A stretch of 64,000 nucleotides of DNA, taken from positions 39,618,001 to 39,682,000 of the forward strand of contig CM114273.1 of NCBI GenBank assembly GCA_050084515.1, written 5' to 3'. Source of the stretch: Blasia pusilla (taxonomy: Eukaryota; Marchantiophyta; Marchantiopsida; Blasiales). Below, in pieces: positions 1-10,690 of the stretch. The position numbers and the translations under genes were made by a program. Every line of letters begins with the position of its first letter. The first letter of the stretch is position 1. The notes beneath the pieces were generated by a model. It worked only from the letters and a program-made list of their open reading frames with translations. It searched no databases and had not been told where the DNA came from.

Positions 1-34
1 GCCCAGCAAGGACCGATGTGGTCTTGTTGGGCGT

Positions 35-418
35 GTGGAGGCCCATAGGCGAGAGAGAGCGCCACAAGATGGGAGAGGACCACCAGCGCCTCCGATTGCG
101 CAGGAGCCACAGAGGATGGCCCCACCACAACACCAGTGTGACCATTGCCACAGATATGGTCACACTAGGGATAGATGTTTTGACCTTCGCCGAGGGGCAC
201 GTCTTGAGGTAGGCCGAGGGCCTGGGGGCGGTCGTCCTGGAGGAGGTCGGGGAGTTCTTCCTGGACGTGGTGGTAGAGGACCACCACCAGCCAGAGGAGA
301 TGGAGCAGAGCACAGAGCCGCACTTCTCTCACGCATCGATCGGTTGGAGCAGAGGATTGCCGCCATGACGATGATGCGCAGCTTAGGGAAGGCACGGAGC
401 TGCGAGCAGCCAGTGTGA
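35..418 (+). pseudogene. gag C-terminal part with CCHC zinc knuckle (element A)
   Basis: An open stretch carries C-x2-C-x4-H-x4-C (CDHCHRYGHTRDRC) at 137-178, the nucleic-acid-binding knuckle of retroelement nucleocapsid. It is followed by a Gly/Arg-rich tail and a segment ending near 418 that matches the end of gag in elements B and D. The knuckle would package element RNA in virus-like particles. The N-terminal capsid part lies left of the window. The first of the two knuckles seen in element D cannot be recognised here. Frame breaks follow at about 418-880, so this is probably a pseudogene. Confidence 0.7.
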
Positions 419-879
419 CTCCAGCCTCTACCTCTTACCCTGACCCGGGTGAGGATCTCTCCAATATTGGATTCATGTGTAGTGCAGCCCAGGTTGAGGC
501 AGCTGCAGTGGTGACTCGGGTGTCTGCGAGAGGCACCGAGCCATCGAGAGGTAGAGTTGAGATTGACCCACCAGAGGGGACCGATGGGCGGCAGGCCAGG
601 GTTCCACAGTCGTTCACATTGTCGGAGGCACTACACACACCATCGATGGTGCCTCGACGACCAGCGGTGCCTACTGGATCGGCACCTACGTCAACGTCAC
701 GAGGAGTTGGAGTGACAACTCCTATACCGGCTCGAGTGGAGTCAGTGTCGACTACATTGTTGGAGGTGGCCACTAGAGTGAGTCAGACTCCGCTATTTTC
801 CGCCTTAGAGTTGGCGACGTTGGGGGTTGGACCAGCTGAGGTGTTCGGTTGGCCACGTTGTGTGAGTGTGGAGAGATGA

Positions 880-1440
880 CTACTTCTTGTTCAGAGGTAG
901 TTGAGGAGGTGGTGGACTTGCCCTTAGAGCCGGTGCTTGGGACGTTCCCCACAGAGTCATGGCATGCGGCGGCGGCAAAGTTGGTAGATATGCGGCTCGA
1001 CCGGCCATAGAGCGGCGATGGTGACACTTGGAGTAGTGTTCTTTGGATAACCGAGCCGAGTATTTCGCTTGGTTAGTCCGACGGGGACAATATACCACCG
1101 CAGGCCAGCGTCCTACTTGATTCGGGGCGCAACCCTTGATGTTAGGGAAGGCGGCGTGTTTGGAAGGCCGACATTGAGCCTTGTCCCTTCCGATCTGAGA
1201 CCTCGATTGGGCGTATCATCCACTCGATATATGACTTCGGCAGGAGATTGTTGTGAGAGTCAGCGAGCATGCGACGGAAAGTGCTATAGTGCGCACGCGT
1301 GCGATTATGACACCGGTGAGTAAATGCGATGTGTTGGTGGGGAGTATAGTGTTATATCCCCTAGGATTCATCCTGGACTTCGGGAGAGACCGTTGCTTAT
1401 CGGCCAGGATGGCGGTCAAGTGACGGTCGGATGAGTCGAT
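880..1440 (+). pseudogene. Retropepsin-like aspartic protease remnant (element A)
   Basis: Aligned by eye to element B, this interval covers the region before and around the protease active site. The stretch near 1108-1130 reads as VLLDSG and then loses frame where B continues with the DSGA-type motif, so one base appears to be missing. The family would cleave the gag-pol polyprotein inside particles. Several stops and a diverged C-terminal half (to about 1420) mean no functional enzyme is encoded. Identification rests mainly on position and on similarity to the intact copy in element B. Confidence 0.55.
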
Positions 1441-1533
1441 TACCCGTGCAATTTGCGGGGCGAGATGGTCGATCGGAGGCGATGCAGCGACCACGTTGGC
1501 GGCTTTCACGAGTAGTGTTAGCGGCCGGGAGAG

Positions 1534-2760
1534 TTGTTGGAGGGGAATGCACATGCGGAGGATGTCCCAGTAGCGGATGGTCCCACGGAGAGACAGGCCA
1601 TGGCGGGTGTCTCTTCCCATGTTAGCGATGCCTCTTCACCATTATGGGGTACGACTCGAGAGCTACAGAGGAGTGCCGACGACCTCGTGAGGCAGGCGTG
1701 GAGTCATGTTTTTATCCCAGAGCAGCGAGAGTCACGTGGCGATCGGGCTCTTGGAGTGGAGACTATGACCCCACTAGATATCACACCTATTGTGTGGCAG
1801 TGCCCAGAGGAGGGTGTTAGGGTGTTAGATCTCTTTGGAGGGATTAGCACCGGATTGGATGCAGTATTGCAGGCGGGCATACGGGTGCATCAGTATCTTT
1901 ATGTGGAGAGAGATGAGACCGCACGGCGAGTATCATTACGTCACGTGGCGAGATTGGTCCAGAGGTATCCTGAGTTGTTGTCGGTATCTGTAGTACGGGA
2001 ATACCAGCATACGCTACCCGTCGACATATCTTTGGTGGGGGCGCAGGATCTGGATAGAGTTGGCACCATTCATTTGGTGATTGCTGGATGGCCATGTCAG
2101 GGTCATTCATCAGCTGGCCGAGGATATGGATTGCAGGATCCGAGGTCAGGGATGTTTTGGGAGATGCTACGAGTAGTACAACACTTGCAGCAGAGTCAGA
2201 TATGTTCTCCTGCGTACATTTTGGAGAACGTGCCGTTGTTGGGAGATACTCGTGCACGTGTGATGACGAGTGTACATCAGGTGAGGTCGGGTTGGGACCG
2301 GTTGTGTTGTTAGATGCTGGCGAGAGTTGGGTCACGTGCCCATCGCCCACGACCGTGGTGGACGAACTCGATACCATCGAGGTACCGAGTCGAGCCTACA
2401 AAGTGGAGTCGAGAGCACCACATCTCACGGTGGATGCTATTTTGGACTCGGGCGTCGATCTCGGTGGTGACACGCGATGATAGACCATCGTTGGCCACGG
2501 CCAATAGGGTGGGGAGTTGAGGGCAGCCTTACCTCGTTGGTGAGATTCCCAAACATCCCATGCCTTTTGTCGAGGAGGACCAGGCATGATTTGGGATGAG
2601 GTGACCGGAGTATTGGAGGAGCCTATAGCAGATGAGCGCGAGCGCGCCATGGGGTTCACTACCGGTACCGGCGGTGCGAGGATGACCGAGGCATCACGGA
2701 GAGGCAGTGGGGCGGCGATGGACCTCAACTATCTCACATGGATAGTCGGCCTAGGTATGG
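1534..2760 (+). pseudogene. C5-cytosine DNA methyltransferase domain inside pol (element A)
   Basis: An uninterrupted 259-codon frame (1534-2313) carries, in order, motif I (LDLFGGISTGLDA, from about 1825), motif IV with the catalytic cysteine (GWPCQGHSSAGRG, Cys codon 2095-2097), the following DPRSGMFWEML stretch, and motif VI (ENVP, about 2224-2235). After a frame break near 2300, motif VIII-like GSRAHRP and WWTN residues appear (about 2330-2365), then a variable target-recognition stretch. ADERERAMGF and a motif X-like AMDLN follow (about 2625-2740). The family transfers methyl groups from S-adenosylmethionine to cytosine C5. The motif order is the standard one, not the permuted order of plant DRM enzymes. 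It sits between protease and reverse transcriptase. The motif IV and VI residues are intact, but the frameshift probably kills the enzyme. Confidence 0.88.
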
Positions 2761-3189
2761 CCGGCGAGACGGATGCGAGTGTCATCCATGCCGTCACGTC
2801 CACGAAGTTGGACCACCGCCTACAAGGTATATGCAGGCATTGGCGGAGGCGAGACAGTAGAGATAGGCACCCATGGACTTCTGGGGACGTCGTTCGAGTA
2901 GAGAGTGCGGCGGCTAGAGTAGCACATGTTCATTTTTCGGATGTGGAGCATGGTGTAGGAGGTCGAGTGGAGTGGTTGTTGTTGAGGTGGCTAGGGTTGC
3001 TACATAGCAACCAAAGCCGGAGGTTGCGTCCTCTCCGAGTGAGGTCACGATGGAGACTTGGGAGCTGTGATAGGTCTCAAGTTGATAGGAGGAGAGCGAT
3101 GAGTTCATAGGTTTCGAGAGGGCATGTCGGTTGTTTTGCCTTGAGATGAGAGACTTGGGTACGCTGAAGGGTCCCGGGATACGGTTGAG

Positions 3190-3860
3190 TTGGCTAGTGA
3201 TACGCCCGATCTTTCGTCGACCCTAGTGTATTTCGATATGGAGCGAGCCTTGATTGAGCAAGAGTCGGAGACTTGTTGGAGGCAGGACTTGTGGAGTTGT
3301 CACATGGGGAGTATGCATCCGCCACAGTCATGCCGGCAAAGAAGGATATGTATGGCAATTGGGCGGATAGGCGGATGTGTGGAGATTACCGTCCTATCAA
3401 CCGATCGACGAGGTCGATCGGTATGCCATGCCTACTCTGAGAGATCTTTGATGCGGTAGGGCATGCAAAGATCTTGATTCTTTAGATCTCGTCTTTGGCT
3501 ATCATCTCTTCCTATGGAGGTTGGAGGACGAGGAGAAAAGACTGCAGGGGATAGATCGGTTCGGGAGAGATTGCTTGTATGTGGCGGTTCTTACCATTTG
3601 GGTTGAAGAACGCGCTGCTGGAGTTTCAGAGAGTGATGGATAGGATTACGGCTGGCTTGGATTTTGTGCGATGTTACATAGATGATATTCTTATCTTGAT
3701 TCCACGGTTGAGGAGCATGAGCGACACTTGGAGGAGGTGTTTGGCGATTGCGATTACATGGTGAAGTTACATCCGAGCAAGTGCAGATTCTTTCGAGGAG
3801 CAGATCGAGTACTTGGGACACACCATATACCCGAGTGGGTTAGGCGTTCAGCAGACGAAG
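3190..3860 (+). pseudogene. Reverse transcriptase (element A)
   Basis: Fragments in several frames match a Ty3/gypsy-type reverse transcriptase. They include a DMERALI start segment, a CGDYRPINR-like stretch near 3370, FLPFGLKNA near 3585-3620, and the catalytic YIDD motif at 3675-3686. The same residues are in better frames in elements B and C. The domain copies element RNA into DNA in the cytoplasmic particle. At least three frameshifts make this copy non-functional. Confidence 0.82.
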
Positions 3861-4049
3861 GTAGAGGCTATTAGATTCCACGCCCTCTGGATGTGAGTCG
3901 AGTCCGAGCATTTCTTGGGTGGCGAACTTCTATCGACGGTATGTCAAGGGTTTTAGTGCGATCGCAAAGTCTTTGACCTTGTTGATTGAGACTTGATCAG
4001 GTGTGGTTGTGGGGAGATGATCAGAGCAAGCATTTCAAGAGCTCAGGAC

Positions 4050-4440
4050 AGTTGACGCGTCCTCACCCATTTTGAGAGACAAGTTAGGGTCGCCCATTCC
4101 GTTACATACGGATTGGAGCATGTTGGGTCTAGGAGCGTGCTTACTGCGAGATGACGAGGAGAGGGAGTTCGTTGTGGCTAACGTGAGTCGATCGAACAAC
4201 ATTGCAGGCAAAGTCAGCTCCTATGAGGGAGAGTGCTTGGTGAGTGTGGGCCGTGGCACATTTTAGGTGCTATTTATTTGGCAACCCTTTCACACTTATC
4301 GATCATCACCGTTGAAGTGGTTGATGGAGTCCGGCTGCTTACGGGAAAGCTTGCCAGGTGGGCTCTATTACTACAGGAGTATGAGTTTGAGGTGGTTCAT
4401 AGGCCGGTCGGCTGAACCAGGATGCGGATGGGTTGAGTCG
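4050..4440 (+). pseudogene. RNase H (element A)
   Basis: The segment encodes an RNase H-like TDWSMLGLGACL stretch, then SSYEGECL (about 4218-4245). LTGKLARWALLLQEYEFEVVHR follows in another frame (about 4340-4400). This is the usual tail of Ty3/gypsy RNase H before the integrase zinc domain. It degrades RNA in the RNA-DNA hybrid. It is split by frameshifts near 4260 and 4410. Confidence 0.75.
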
Positions 4441-4739
4441 TAACCCATGTCCGAGTCGTCAGAGAGGCGTCACGGGAGCTCGATGGCACGGAGAGAGTGA
4501 TGAGGAGATGGTGCCCGGTTGGCATGCATCCGCCTATCTTTGTTGGTTGACTATGGCGGGTGGTGATGACTCGTGGTGGGGTTGGATGATGAGTCTTTGG
4601 ATCCGGAGGTTAGTGAGGAGGCAAGGTGGTCGTGATATCCATGACGACGCGGAGGTTGTGGACTTCTTGCGCGCGGCGTCATTGAGTACTGATGAGTGCT
4701 AGGGAGCGGATCGGATCCCCAGAGAGCCAAGAGGTTCGG

Positions 4740-5840
4740 TGGGAGGGGACTCACATTTTGCGGGTATGGGGAGATGGTAGGATACGAGTGGTACCTCATC
4801 CTTCCCCAGAGCACGTGTAGTGCGACATGCCCATGAGGAGTTGGGACATTTCGGAGTAAAGCGTACACTTACTCGAGGTTCGATATTGGTGGCGCGACAT
4901 GGGGGTAGCTAGATTTGTGGCAGATGTATGGTATGTGACAGAGTGCGAGCATCCTTCAATGCTCCCACTCGCCCCTCACATCCTTTGCCGATTATGGGTT
5001 TAGGTTATCGGTGGAGTTTAGACTTTGCGGGACCTTTGCCATTGACAGGGCGTCATCATAGGTACGTGTTGGTCATGGTGGAGCATTTCTCCAAGTGGAT
5101 GGATAGAGTTGGTGGCACTACCGGACAAAGGCGAGCAAGGAACAGCTTATGCGTTTCTAGATCGTGTGCTTAGTCACTTTGGTGCACCGGCAGAGGTGTT
5201 GGCCGACGGTACCGAGTTCGAGGGAGAGTTTCAGGCCTTGTGTGATCAGGGCGATAGATCACCGCACCACGTCCAGGGATCATCTTGAGGCGGATGGATT
5301 GGCGGAGAGAGTGGTACAGACGGTGAAGAGAGGATTACGCAAGTATGGCTTGCAGCGGGGCGATTGAGGAGTGGGACCTCAGATTTGCCATGGTTGGCTA
5401 TGGGTTATCGCTTTAGTCGGCAGGCATCCTTGGCGTCATTTTCACGTACTTTTTGCTCTTTGGGAGAGAGCCGATTTACCGCAGCGATTCGCGTGACATG
5501 GCGGAGGTGTTAGATCTTGATGATCCGGATGTATGGGTGCAAGCATGTTCTCGAGGGCGAAGTTTTTCAGAGAGTTATGCCTATGGCCTTTGAGAACTTA
5601 GCTATTGCCCAAAGATAGAGATACATTGAGGCACGCGACCATTCGTGGAGGAGGTTATCGTCCGAGGATTAGGAGGTTTCATCTTGGAGATTACGTGTAT
5701 TTACAACAGGCGGCACCCACGACGCTAGATGTCATCTGCAGGCGCACTATCCCTACGTATCGCCGAGGTATTACCGACCGAGTCCTCATGTTGGAGGACA
5801 AGATGGTATGGTTTGGAAGGATCATGCGCGCATTGTGCGC
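4740..5840 (+). pseudogene. DDE integrase (element A)
   Basis: Remnants of the HHCC zinc domain (about 4800-4950, HEELGHFG on one side and CMVCD on the other) precede the catalytic core. YRWSLDFAGPLPL at about 5008-5045 gives the first Asp, and a TEFEGEFQ stretch near 5213-5237 follows the second. RDHLEADGLAERVVQ at about 5272-5320 gives the Glu. A C-terminal GGYRPRIRRFHLGDYVYLQ segment (5650-5705) follows. The enzyme inserts cDNA into the genome. Frameshifts interrupt it at about 5130, 5180 and 5370. Confidence 0.82.
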
Positions 5841-6050
5841 CATGTCATCTTCCGAACGTAGATGGGACAGTGGATCCAAGCTTGGCAAAGTGGTACTGCA
5901 GGCTTGAGGTGTATGTTGTGCGGATCTGCGAGGGGTGCGACCACCATGTTGGTATGTGATGGTTGTTCTCGAGGGTGGCATATGTCATGTCTGACCCCTC
6001 CTCTTGATGTGGTTCCCACGGGACGATGGATGTGTCCGAGATGTGTATAG
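5841..6050 (+). CDS. PHD finger at the integrase C-terminus (element A)
   Basis: The frame ending at the stop codon 6048-6050 contains a complete C4HC3 zinc-binding pattern from 5910 to 6044. It has Cys-x2-Cys (CMLC), Cys-x2-Cys (CDGC), His and Cys (GWHMSC), and a closing Cys-x2-Cys (CPRC). The Trp before the His and the short loop before the last pair are typical of PHD fingers, which read the histone H3 tail. It is the last coding segment before the 3' repeats, the place where chromoviruses carry a chromodomain. Targeting of integration to particular chromatin is inferred. Elements B and C carry the same finger with lesions. Confidence 0.85.
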
Positions 6051-6125
6051 GGTAGTAGGTCATGTCAGAGAGATGTGATATTTTCTGTCTGGAGTTAGGA
6101 GGATCCAAGCGCCGGCTAGGGGGCG

Positions 6126-6262
6126 GTTGAGTGATCTCCATGTATATGTATGAGTTGATTTTTGTACATGTGTGGATCGGCCCGTGTGGGGAAGATGGGG
6201 TGTTGTGTGGTGTAGATGTGACCAGCGATGTATGTTGTGTAGCGATATGTATGCGCACGACA
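6126..6262 (+). repeat. Block B1 (element A)
   Basis: This 137-bp block lies between the PHD stop region and the LTR-like segment. It is repeated almost exactly at 6741-6879, with only scattered substitutions and small indels. Both copies begin GTTGAGTGATCTCCATG and end GCGCACGACA. Two bases separate B1 from the TGTCAC that starts the next segment. Confidence 0.9.
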
Positions 6263-6264
6263 GC

Positions 6265-6740
6265 TGTCACATCTGAGTAGCCGATATGTCGAGATCTATT
6301 GTGGATAGGGCGTAGGAGCCATCGGACTATCTTGAATGTAACTTTGTCCCACAATGTCGGATGAGGTTGAGGATAGGTCCATTGCGTCAGGAACGTCGTT
6401 TCTGACGACTTTCATGTTGAGGTCTTTTACAGCCGGGTGACTTGTTGACCACGTCACCTGCCCCTGGTAAAGTGGCCGCAGGTTACCAAGGGAAGGGCTA
6501 TTTTGGGGTTTGAGCCTTTTGGCTCTTCCCAACCTATATAAGAGAGGAAGATGGCTTTCCTAAGCCATCTTTCTCATGTTGGGCCGTTGGAGCACCTCCC
6601 TTGTATGTGTGTGAGCTAGGACTAAGGTGCTAGCGTCCGGATTCCTTGATATCACAAGGTGGACGAGGCTCGATATGCCGATGTAGATTGAGGAGTGGAG
6701 TTTTAGGCCGGGTGCGCCGTTTTTACTACTCTTTATTTTT
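6265..6740 (+). repeat. Segment A2 (U3-like promoter part of terminal repeat, element A)
   Basis: The segment starts TGTCAC, as expected for an LTR 5' end, and lies between the two B blocks. It contains a TATA motif at 6535-6542. Sequence is unrelated by eye to the A segments of elements B to D apart from the first bases, so the subfamilies have diverged strongly here. Together A2 and B2 form a TGTC...GACA unit of 615 bp. Confidence 0.75.
6535..6542 (+). promoter_or_regulatory. TATA box of element A terminal repeat
   Basis: TATATAAG stands in a GC-balanced context inside the U3-like segment, about 205 bp upstream of block B2. Its position fits an internal retroelement promoter. Confidence 0.6.
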
Positions 6741-6879
6741 GTTGAGTGATCTCCATGTATATGTATGAGTTGATTTTTTGTACATGTGTGGATCGACCCG
6801 TGTGTGGGGAAGATCGGTGTTGTGTGGTGTAGATGTGACCAGCGATGTATGTTGTGTAGCGATATGTATGCGCACGACA
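6741..6879 (+). repeat. Block B2, 3' end of element A
   Basis: This is the second copy of the 137-139 bp block. It ends CGACA, after which AT-rich flanking DNA begins at 6880. B2 marks the outer right end of the element. Confidence 0.88.
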
Positions 6880-7950
6880 TTATTGGCAAATGCTCATATT
6901 TGCAATTACTTGCAAATGACTCACAAAACCTAAAAAAATGTTGCAAGAGGTTTACAAGTACCTTGCAAGCCATTAAGTTTAATTGCAATTAAACTTAGTC
7001 TATGATTAAATTGTAAGTGTAACAAACAAAAATTTCAAACAACATTATAGTCATAATTTGTGAGTCCAATTCTTGAGTATGCGAGTGGAGGACTTGTAAA
7101 TTTATCAGCAAGGTGCAATAATATACATTGCACTATGATTATGTTGCAATCCTATGACTCACAAAGTTATTGCAAATGTAGAAGTGGAAGTTTCCTAAAG
7201 CGGGCTCTTTGACTTGCAAAGAGATAGTCATAAAGGAATGCACAACATTCGCTCTTGGAAAAATTGGATTTGCAATAAAGCCGCATCAAGACTTATATCC
7301 TTTATTAGTAGTGAATCTTCTTTTACATTTTAAACATAGATCAAAGAATTTTACTCTAAAGTATATGTATATCGAAGTGTATGCATGCTTATCTTTCTAT
7401 TATTGATTCCATTTTCAACACTCACTTGCATTAATTTGCATTATTTTTAAAATTATGCTCTTCACTTTCTCCAAATTTTCCCTTGTCTCCTATTCTATAA
7501 TCATTTCAAGTCAACTTTTAAAGCATATAGGCTACTCATATCTTACTTTCATGTTGATTACTTACACAAATTAGAATAAGAACATCTTCACTACTGCCAT
7601 ACAATACGACTATGCAAACACCATATATTCTATATATAAGTTATCATCAATTCAATTATTTCATGAAGGATTCTACATGGTTAATTAAAGGTGATGCAAA
7701 ATTCCACTAACAAGCAACACAATACTCATTCAATCTTTGCTTTGCCATTGAACCTTCCAACTACTTGACACATATAGGTTGTTTCCATACTGTAGAACTA
7801 CTTTCATACCTATGTAATGTAATACAATAGCGTGGATTCCTTATTACTCCCACTTTGCTACCATACTTTGTAAGTTATTCAATGTTATGAAGTATTTTTC
7901 TTACTACTCTCACTCTCGCACTATGACTTTGAAGCTCTTCTATACACATA
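6880..7950. other. AT-rich intergenic DNA
   Basis: I see no gene, RNA or recognisable element here. Short open frames show no family resemblance. The abrupt change in base composition at 6880 marks the edge of element A. Confidence 0.6.
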
Positions 7951-8145
7951 CTAGTAAGGTGCTCGTGCGATGCACGGGAAATAAAAATTTTTTTGAAGAG
8001 CTAGTACATAGTTTGTGAAGGGAAGAGATTAATGATATTACACATTAATGTTTTTCTTGCTGCCCACAACATGTGAAACATTTTCTTGCTGCCCAGTTGC
8101 CATGTGTGTGCAAATCAAGATGGCACTCTCCCATAATAATATAGA
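7951..8145 (-). mobile_element. 195-bp mini-Helitron
   Basis: Read on the minus strand, the segment starts with TCTATATTATTATGGG directly after an A. It ends with CTAG directly before a T, the A/T target junction of Helitrons. About seven bases before the CTAG lies a GC-rich hairpin (plus-strand 7963-7977, CGTGC-GAT-GCACG). It has no coding capacity, so rolling-circle mobilisation would need an autonomous helper. It contains a short internal direct repeat around GGGCAGCAAGAAAA. Confidence 0.75.
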
Positions 8146-10434
8146 TTATGGAAGATTTTTATTCAAGTAGTGCCTTTGGTACTCACCAATAATCTTCAAG
8201 TATTAAACAAAATCATCATGGTTAATCTATAATTTTTTGCTCATAATAGCTTGAGCTCAATACAATTTCTTATCCTTCTTGACTTTTGATTCTCAAATCT
8301 CCTTCGTCATATTTCCACTGTTCATCATTTCTTTATGTGTCTCTTATGTAAAGGATTTTTCATGACCCATAGAGTAGGGATATTCAAACTCAAATCTCAA
8401 TCTAAATTTTAGGACATTGAACTCATACTAGAAATGATCAAAAAGCACGAGAATGGATACTAGTGTTAAAATGAATATGCAACTTACAACACATAATATA
8501 ATTAATCCGTCAAAATAATACACTAAACTGTTCGTACCTTGAGACAAAACCACTCTTCAACATGATATATTCAGATTCTATAGGTTCCAATATGTGTTCC
8601 CCATTTACTCCTCAATCTAATTTGCAATTGATTCCTTCTAAGAATACTTGCTAAGGAAGAACATGCACCCCCACTATATTTAAGAATAAGTGAAAATTAA
8701 CCAACAATCCTTGTGCTTGTCCTAATAAACTTTCCTACATTTTTTTTAAAGCCTACTACTATTCTATGTTTCCTAAGCTTTATTTGAAGATTACTTCTCT
8801 ACATTAAGTTTTTACTTGTGCCCACAACAACCACATCTTAGTTGGCCACATGTTACTTGCTACGCATGATATGTACTACATTAGCCACATATGTGCCATG
8901 TGTGGCATTTGTGCATCTTTTAAATAATGAGCCAATATGTTCTCAAAACCTTTGTAGTTATGGCTTGGACTTTCTCATCCTTCTCTACTAGGAGTGCCAA
9001 ATTTTATATGTGGGGATACCATTCATGCAAAAGGTATCCATATTCTCCGAAGTGCATATGATGGAAAATGAATGACAACACATGATATGATTAGAGCTAT
9101 AGACGATGTCCTCCACAATATTTGAAGGGAGTGTTGCAATGTGGTGCATAGTATCCAATCGACTTTGCTAAATAACAAGTCAAGATTACTAATAGGTGTA
9201 GAAATTCAATGCATACTGAATGTCCATGATTCAAGCATGACAAACAAAAGTTTAAAACTGGATTTTGCTCAAGAGTTGATTTTTTTATGCCTCGAGGTGG
9301 CTTTCAGATGATGTGGTGGTTGCTGATCCAACACGTTCTAACTTGGTGTACGTGTTGGGTAGCACATACTAAGGATTCTTATGTTGAAGCAATAGCAAGA
9401 ATCAGGGAGTTAAGTTGTGTTATGAAACATGTGACTGATGGATTTATTCTTTTTGCAATGGAAGTATTTGGGCACTTACATGTATCTTTTGATACTTTCT
9501 TGAAAACATGTGCTCACCTTACCCCTTTTTGTAGTCCTCTCTTCATAGTCACTACTTATTTTCCATAGTGCATCTCGGTAGCCTTACAACGGGCATAAGC
9601 TTTAGTGCTGATTCATCGAGTCAATGTGGTTGGGGCTTGCTCACCTTGTCGTTCATTCACATCCGACCAACTACCAATGTTCTTGTAATATTTGTTTGAG
9701 ATTATTAATTGTGTAAGTCGTTGAATTCTTTATGTGTTGGGTTTATGACCATTGTTTTCATTCTTGTGCAATTTTCAAATTTTTTCCTTGAATGTTATTA
9801 CCATTATGATCCCCTAAGAGATTCATTTTCTTTTTATAGTAAAATGAATATATTTACAATATGAAATTGAATTATTTTGAGGGGACGTAAAACCTTTTAA
9901 CGTCGATTCCAACGTGGGGACCACCCTCGCTTACATCCGTTTTGTTTTCATCTATTGTAGGAAAGGGGTAACTTTTTAGAGTGCCCAAGCCATTGACCTT
10001 AGACCCTAGCTAGAAAACCACTTAGTGGTAGTCTATCTCTCTAAGTGTTATTAATACTATCTCTTCTGTCCATGAATTAAGCATATACGGGATTGTGGCA
10101 TCTTTGAGTTTTTTTGGGAGGGATGGATGACCCGCTTTTTTAGACGTCGGTTTACCGCTTTCCATGGGATATGCATACTGCAACGATTCCTGCGCACACG
10201 GAAGTGTCTAGCCTCGTAAAAGTAAATAGATTATGCACATCGTCGTACATACTAAACTCAGAGCTCTTATTATAACGTCCAGAGAATCTTTGTCGAATTT
10301 GATGCACAGCGACCACTTGCACTGACTGCAGGACTGAGGCGTCTAAGACTTTAAGATCCCCTGTCTGTACTTCTGATGCGATGGGTTCCCCCTGCTTTGT
10401 TTTGTGTCCTTTCTCTTCAGTTGCACCAAGAATG
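8146..10434. other. AT-rich intergenic DNA
   Basis: No supported gene. A 93-codon open frame at 9287-9568 has no recognisable motif. A small motif around GTGCCCAAGCCA near 9985 recurs in diverged form near 40390 and 52305, suggesting a dispersed repeat. The region nearest 10434 would hold the promoter of the downstream hydrolase gene, but I see no clear TATA box. Confidence 0.5.
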
Positions 10435-10636
10435 GAGCCCGCGTTTGTTATATCACTCTGCCGGAGCAGGCGATTCGTCGAGGAGCAATTCCGTGAGAAT
10501 TGAGCCCGCATTAGATACTTCATTGTGCAAGAGAAGGCGATTCGCCGAAGAGCAACTCCGTGAGAAATTGAGCCCGCATTTGTCAATTCATTGTGCAAGA
10601 GAAAGCTATTCGCCGAGCAGCAACTCCGTGAAGTAT
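10435..10636 (+). repeat. Three-unit 67-68 bp tandem repeat upstream of the GGH gene
   Basis: Units start with GAGCCCGC at 10435, 10502 and 10570 and run to a common CAACTCCGTGA-like end. They share TTCATTGTGCAAGAGAA and CGATTCGCCGA stretches. The spacing (67 and 68 bp) is not a multiple of three, so the array is unlikely to be coding even though the GGH frame happens to stay open through it. It lies about 55 bp before the chosen start codon and is probably 5' UTR or promoter. Confidence 0.85.
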
Positions 10637-10690
10637 CACCTAGTGGAGCGGTTGAAGACAGCGAAATTCCTTCTCAATCGGAGCAACAGC

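Larger units (their letters stand above)
1..6879 (+). mobile_element. Element A: DNMT- and PHD-bearing Ty3/gypsy-like retroelement, 5' part outside window
   Basis: The recognisable order is a gag zinc knuckle (137-178), protease remnant (about 1100-1420), C5 DNA methyltransferase (about 1780-2760), reverse transcriptase (3190-3860), RNase H (4050-4440), integrase (4740-5840) and PHD finger (5910-6044). Two copies of a 140-bp block then flank an LTR-like segment, and the element ends at 6879. The window edge cuts it within gag. Many frameshifts and stops show a non-autonomous, decayed copy, yet the methyltransferase and PHD segments still read cleanly. Its 3' terminal repeat is diverged from those of the other three copies in the window, so it represents a separate subfamily. 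Confidence 0.9.

Noticed and set aside
10376-10690. In-frame upstream extension of GGH (extra 105 residues)
   Set aside because: It consists largely of a 67-68 bp repeat that changes frame between units, while the ATG at 10691 is followed by a good signal peptide.
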